Positions 13,006 to 16,350 of a DNA stretch of 16,350 bases are shown here, piece by piece (within the stretch, counting starts at the first letter, position 1; each line of letters begins with the position of its first letter). Location of the stretch: positions 1-16,350 of the forward strand of contig JAOPVM010000138.1 in the NCBI GenBank assembly GCA_025966215.1, written 5' to 3'. The position numbers and the translations under genes are program-made. The notes under the pieces were generated by a model. The model saw only the letters and a list, made by a program, of their open reading frames with translations, did not search any database and was not told the DNA's origin. Source of the stretch: Klenkia sp. GTDB taxonomy: Bacteria > Actinomycetota > Actinomycetes > Mycobacteriales > Geodermatophilaceae.

Positions 13006-13403
13006 CCTCTCCGATCGCCCTGACCACCGGCTACGGCCTCGGGGTCACCTCCGGCTACTACAACAACGGCGTCAGCAACAGCGTCCCGGCCACCGACGTC
13101 AGCGGTCTGCTGACCCAGGGCGTCGCCGGGCTGGGCGGCGGCTCGGCCACCTCGGCGGTGCAGGCCCCGGTCAACGCGCAGGGCAGCACGTTCGCCGACG
13201 TCCTCACGCAGTCGATCGGGCAGCTGCAGGGCCTGCAGAGCACCGCCGACACCTACGCCACCCAGGCCGCCACCGGCGACCTGCAGGACGTGCACGACTA
13301 CATGATCGCCGCGTCCGAGGCCCGCCTGGCCACCGACGCCGTCGTCACGGTGAAGAACAAGGCCGTGGACGCCTTCAACGAGATCATGCGGATGCCGGTC
13401 TGA
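13002..13403 (+). CDS. fliE: Flagellar hook-basal body complex protein FliE, 133 aa
   Basis: FliE links the MS ring to the proximal rod. The C-terminal half carries the family pattern: FADVLTQSIGQLQGLQSTAD, then GDLQDVHDYMIAASEARLAT and VKNKAVDAFNEIMRMPV. The N-terminal 60 residues (Gly, Ser, Asn and Tyr-rich, with YGLGVTSGYYNNGVSNS) make it longer than the usual roughly 100 aa. The GTG at 13002 overlaps the flgC stop. Its TGA overlaps the fliF ATG. Confidence 0.93.
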   Translation: MTSPIALTTGYGLGVTSGYYNNGVSNSVPATDVSGLLTQGVAGLGGGSATSAVQAPVNAQGSTFADVLTQSIGQLQGLQSTADTYATQAATGDLQDVHDYMIAASEARLATDAVVTVKNKAVDAFNEIMRMPV

Positions 13404-14977
13404 TGCCTGCCGCCCTCGCCGGTCCGCTGGACCGTCTGCGCGCGATGCTGACCACCCTGACGTTCGCGCAGAAGGCCACCGTCATCGCCCTGGTCCTCGG
13501 GATCGCCGTGGGCGGGTTCGTGTTCGTCCGTTGGGTCACCGCCCCCACCTACGAGCCGCTGTTCTCCAACCTGTCCTCCACCGACGCCTCGGCGATCGTC
13601 GACGAGCTCAACGCCGAGGGCGTCAGCTACCAGCTGCCCGACGGCAGCGGGACGATCATGGTCCCGAAGGACCAGGTCTACTCGCTGCGCCTGACGATGG
13701 CCGGCCTCGGCCTGCCCGCGGGCTCGGACACCGGCTACTCGCTGCTGGACGAGCAGGGCATCACCACCAGCGAGTTCGAGCAGCAGACGACCTACCAGCG
13801 GGCGCTGGAGGGCGAGCTGTCGAACACCCTCGAGGCGATCGACGGCGTCACCGCGGCCACCGTGCACATCGCGATGCCCAAGGACGAGGTCTTCGTGACC
13901 GACGAGAGCCAGCCGAAGGCCTCGGTCCTGCTGCAGTTGCGCCCGGGCACCGACCTGTCCGGCGAGCAGGTCCAGTCGGTCACCCACCTGGTCTCCAGCT
14001 CCGTGGACGGCATGGAGCCCGACCAGGTCACCGTCAGCGACTCCACCGGTCGGCTGCTGTCCTCCGAGAACGGCGCCGGCGCGGGCAGCCAGGCCCAGGC
14101 CGACGACACCTCGGCCTTCGAGCAGCGGCTGGCCACCAACGCCCAGAACATGCTCGACCGCGCGCTGGGTGCCGGCAACGCCGTGGTCACCGTCGCCGCG
14201 TCGCTGGACTTCGACCAGAGCAACAGCACCTCGCAGACCTACAGCTACCCCGAGGAGCTCCCCGCGCTGGCCGAGACCACCAGCACCGAGCAGTACACCG
14301 GCACCGGCGGCGCCGCGGCCGGCGTGCTCGGCACCGACGGCGCGGCCGCCGGGGAGGGTGGCGACGGCTCCTACAACCGGGAGTCCACCACCGCGAACAA
14401 CCCGGTCAACACCGAGACGCGGACGACGATCGCCGCCCCCGGCTCGGTCGAGCGGCTGACCGTCTCGGTGCTGATGAACTCCGCCGGCGGCGCCACCGTC
14501 GCCCCGGGCACCGTGCAGGACCTGGTGAGCAACGCCGTCGCCCTCGACCCGGCCCGCGGCGACGCGATCACCGTGGCCTCGATGGCCTTCGACACCTCCG
14601 CCGCCGACGCCGCCGCCGCCGACCTGGCCGCTGCCGCCGCGGCGGAGGCCGGCGACCGGATGTGGTCGCTGGTGAAGACCGGCGCGATCGTGGGCGGGCT
14701 GCTGCTGCTCGTGCTGCTCGTCTGGTGGCGCAACCGCAAGCGCCAGGAGGCCCTCGCCGACTCCGACTACGAGGCCCTCGAGCTGGAGGCCGGCGACGAC
14801 CTGGACCCGCTGATGGTCTCCAGCACCCGCGACGCCCGCCTGGACCTGCGCACCTCGGCGGCCATCGAGGCCCTGGAGCGCCAGCGGCTGCGCGGTGAGA
14901 TCACCTCGATGATCGAGGCGCAGCCCGACGCAGTGGCCTCGACCCTGCGCGGCTGGCTGGCCGAGAGCCGCACGTGA
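13403..14977 (+). CDS. fliF: Flagellar MS-ring protein FliF, 524 aa
   Basis: FliF forms the membrane ring on which the rotor, rod and export gate assemble. It has a first transmembrane helix at about 25-42 (ATVIALVLGIAVGGFVFV). A YscJ/FliF ring-building region follows (YEPLFSNLSSTDASAIVDEL; EQQTTYQRALEGELSNTLEA; VTAATVHIAMP). The third ring-building region is interrupted by a Gly/Ala-rich stretch around 295-325. A second transmembrane helix lies near 424-443 (KTGAIVGGLLLLVLLVWW), then a cytosolic FliG-binding tail. An Ala-rich segment (about 401-415) precedes the second membrane helix. It is coupled to fliE (TGATG) and to fliG (GTGA). Confidence 0.97.
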   Translation: MPAALAGPLDRLRAMLTTLTFAQKATVIALVLGIAVGGFVFVRWVTAPTYEPLFSNLSSTDASAIVDELNAEGVSYQLPDGSGTIMVPKDQVYSLRLTMAGLGLPAGSDTGYSLLDEQGITTSEFEQQTTYQRALEGELSNTLEAIDGVTAATVHIAMPKDEVFVTDESQPKASVLLQLRPGTDLSGEQVQSVTHLVSSSVDGMEPDQVTVSDSTGRLLSSENGAGAGSQAQADDTSAFEQRLATNAQNMLDRALGAGNAVVTVAASLDFDQSNSTSQTYSYPEELPALAETTSTEQYTGTGGAAAGVLGTDGAAAGEGGDGSYNRESTTANNPVNTETRTTIAAPGSVERLTVSVLMNSAGGATVAPGTVQDLVSNAVALDPARGDAITVASMAFDTSAADAAAADLAAAAAAEAGDRMWSLVKTGAIVGGLLLLVLLVWWRNRKRQEALADSDYEALELEAGDDLDPLMVSSTRDARLDLRTSAAIEALERQRLRGEITSMIEAQPDAVASTLRGWLAESRT

Positions 14978-16056
14978 GCCTGACGAGCGTCGAGCAGATG
15001 GTCGGCCTGGAGCCCGGGAGCGAGCTGGACCGGGCGCCCGTCCGGCTGCCCCGCCGCGATCTGTCCGGGTTGCGCAAGGCCGCGTTGTTCCTGGCCCAGA
15101 TGTCCCGGGAGGAGGCCGGCACCGTCATGGCCCAGCTGACCCCGAAGGAGATCGACGCCCTCACCGGTGAGCTGATGCGGCTCAAGGACGTGGCCCCCAC
15201 CGACGTCGACGACGTGCTGTTCGAGTTCCACGAGCGGATGGTCAACCCGGCCGCGCTGGGCGCGGGCGGGCTGGACTTCGCCCGCGAGGCGCTCACCGCC
15301 GGCCTCGGCGACGCCGCGGCCGAGGCCGTGCTCGGCCGGCTGCAGACCGTCTACGTCGACCCGCCGTTCACCTCGCTGCGCAACGCCGACACCCGGCAGC
15401 TGCTGTCCTTCCTCCGCGAGGAGCACCCGCAGATCATCGCGCTGGTGCTGGCCCACCTCCCGGCCACGCAGGCCGCCGAGCTGATGAGCCGGCTGGACGC
15501 CGAGCGGCAGGCCGACGTCGCGCTGCGGATCGCGATGATGGACCGCACCTCCCCCGAGGTCGTCCGGCTCGTGGAGGACGAGATCAGCCGTCGGATGGGC
15601 TCGCTGCTGGCCAGCCCGGAGCTGTCCTCTGCGGGCGGCGTGGAGACCCTGGTCGAGATCATCAACCGCGCGTCCCGGCCCACCGAGAGGTCGATCCTGG
15701 AGTCGCTGTCGGCCTCGGACCCCGAGCTCGCCGAGAAGGTCCGCTCGCAGATGTTCGTCTTCGAGGACATCGTCGTGGTCGACGACCGCTCCATGCAGCT
15801 GGTGCTCCGCGAGGTGGCCACGGCCGACCTGGCCGCCGCGCTCAAGGGCGTCCGGGACGACGTCCGGGACAAGGTCATGCGCAACCTCTCCGAGCGGGCG
15901 GCGCTGGACCTCGGCGACGAGATCGAGCTGCTCGGCCCGGTCCGTGCAGCGGCCGTCGGCGAGGCCCAGGCCCGGGTCGTGGCCGCGCTGCGTGCCATGG
16001 AGGAGTCCGGCCAGATCGTCATCGACCGAGGGGGTGAGGACGATCTCATCGCCTGA
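14974..16056 (+). CDS. fliG: Flagellar motor switch protein FliG, 360 aa
   Basis: FliG is the rotor component that contacts the stator. The N-terminal domain binds FliF (LRKAALFLAQMSREEAGTVM, then AQLTPKEIDALTGEL). The middle domain holds the EHPQ motif (residues 150-153, REEHPQIIALVLAHL), the FliM contact. The C-terminal domain has the charged torque helix (LKGVRDDVRDKVMRNLSERA, near 287-310) and ends GQIVIDRGGEDDLIA. The GTG start overlaps the fliF stop. About 30 extra residues precede the first conserved helix, which is within the family range. Confidence 0.97.
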   Translation: MSLTSVEQMVGLEPGSELDRAPVRLPRRDLSGLRKAALFLAQMSREEAGTVMAQLTPKEIDALTGELMRLKDVAPTDVDDVLFEFHERMVNPAALGAGGLDFAREALTAGLGDAAAEAVLGRLQTVYVDPPFTSLRNADTRQLLSFLREEHPQIIALVLAHLPATQAAELMSRLDAERQADVALRIAMMDRTSPEVVRLVEDEISRRMGSLLASPELSSAGGVETLVEIINRASRPTERSILESLSASDPELAEKVRSQMFVFEDIVVVDDRSMQLVLREVATADLAAALKGVRDDVRDKVMRNLSERAALDLGDEIELLGPVRAAAVGEAQARVVAALRAMEESGQIVIDRGGEDDLIA

Positions 16057-16063
16057 GGGAGCC

Positions 16064-16350
16064 GTGCTGCGCGGGGAGTCCACCGCCCGCGCCGTCGCCT
16101 GGGACCGCTCCGTCCGCAGCACCGGCCGGCCCGCCGTCCGCACCGAGCAGCCGGCGCCGCCGGTGCTGTACCCGGTGCCCGACACCGGCCCGGCCACCGC
16201 GGTGCTCCGTGGCGGTTCGGCGGCGGTGACCGAGTACGTGCCCGACCGCCGCAGGACGCCGGCCGGACGGCGGGTCGGTGACCTCCCGGCCCCCCGGCTC
16301 GAAGACGTCTACGCCGCCGAGCTCGACCGGCTCCGTGAGCAGGCCCGCGA
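16064..16350 (+). CDS. fliH: Probable flagellar assembly protein FliH, N-terminal part (3' partial)
   Basis: The frame is open from 16064 to the window end (95 codons). Position directly after fliG is where fliH (the negative regulator of the FliI export ATPase) normally stands. The visible part is low in conserved features: Pro/Arg/Val-rich with no motif, then a charged helix beginning LEDVYAAELDRLREQAR, like the start of the FliH coiled coil. I chose the GTG at 16064 because GAGGGAG lies just upstream. An in-frame GTG at 16034 would overlap fliG by 23 nt and lacks room for a ribosome-binding site. The assignment rests mainly on gene order. Confidence 0.7.
   Translation, partial: MLRGESTARAVAWDRSVRSTGRPAVRTEQPAPPVLYPVPDTGPATAVLRGGSAAVTEYVPDRRRTPAGRRVGDLPAPRLEDVYAAELDRLREQAR

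Noticed and set aside
16034..16066. GTG at 16034 as the fliH start
   Set aside because: It overlaps fliG by 23 nt and the only purine-rich stretch abuts the codon, while GTG 16064 has better spacing. Not excluded.
1..16350. tRNA, rRNA, CRISPR arrays, insertion sequences, attachment sites or prophage genes
   Set aside because: I saw no repeat-spacer array, transposase motif, terminal repeats or RNA-gene signatures. Base composition is even across the window.

Overview
This window is about 16.35 kb of very GC-rich DNA from a motile, high-GC Actinomycetota. The evidence is base composition, frequent GTG starts, GTGA stop/start overlaps, and the gene order flgN-flgK-flgL-csrA back to back with fliA-fliC-fliD-fliS-flgB-flgC-fliE-fliF-fliG-fliH. 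A Geodermatophilaceae-like host would fit, but the sequence alone does not settle the genus. The window is part of a larger flagellar locus: fliH runs off the right edge and a cell-wall hydrolase gene runs off the left edge. No motor stator, hook, ring-switch (fliM/fliN) or export-gate genes lie inside it.

Left part (1-4069). A plus-strand gene ending at 1224 carries a catalytically degenerate NlpC/P60 domain followed by an intact-looking M15/VanY D,D-carboxypeptidase domain. It faces four minus-strand genes whose functions are mostly unknown. In transcription order these are a 161-aa protein, a divergent sigma-70-family protein with a long N-terminal extension, a 114-aa protein and a 246-aa protein. 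The last two overlap by 4 nt and lie behind a good sigma-28-type promoter candidate, which ties them to the flagellar regulon. This module is the least explained part of the window.

Middle (4180-9925). On the minus strand, flgN-flgK-flgL encode the hook-filament junction proteins and their chaperone, followed by csrA. Divergently, fliA (sigma-28) and fliC (flagellin) are on the plus strand. Sigma-28-like sites (TCAA, 15-16 nt, then GCCGNNNN) precede fliA, fliC and fliD, and weaker ones precede flgB and csrA. The fliC leader folds into a hairpin with GGA in a four-base loop, and a second GGA sits in its Shine-Dalgarno sequence. This is the two-site arrangement expected for CsrA control of flagellin translation. 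No FliW is recognisable here. A perfect 13-bp stem terminator follows fliC.

Right part (9926-16350). fliD-fliS and a FliT-like gene (filament cap and chaperones) come first. A 138-bp gap with an inverted repeat, a promoter candidate and a leader hairpin follows. Then comes the tightly overlapping basal-body operon flgB-flgC-fliE-fliF-fliG-fliH. Together the genes cover rod, MS ring and rotor (flgB to fliG), junction and cap (flgK, flgL, fliD), filament (fliC), chaperones (flgN, fliS, FliT-like) and regulation (fliA, csrA, the second sigma-like protein).
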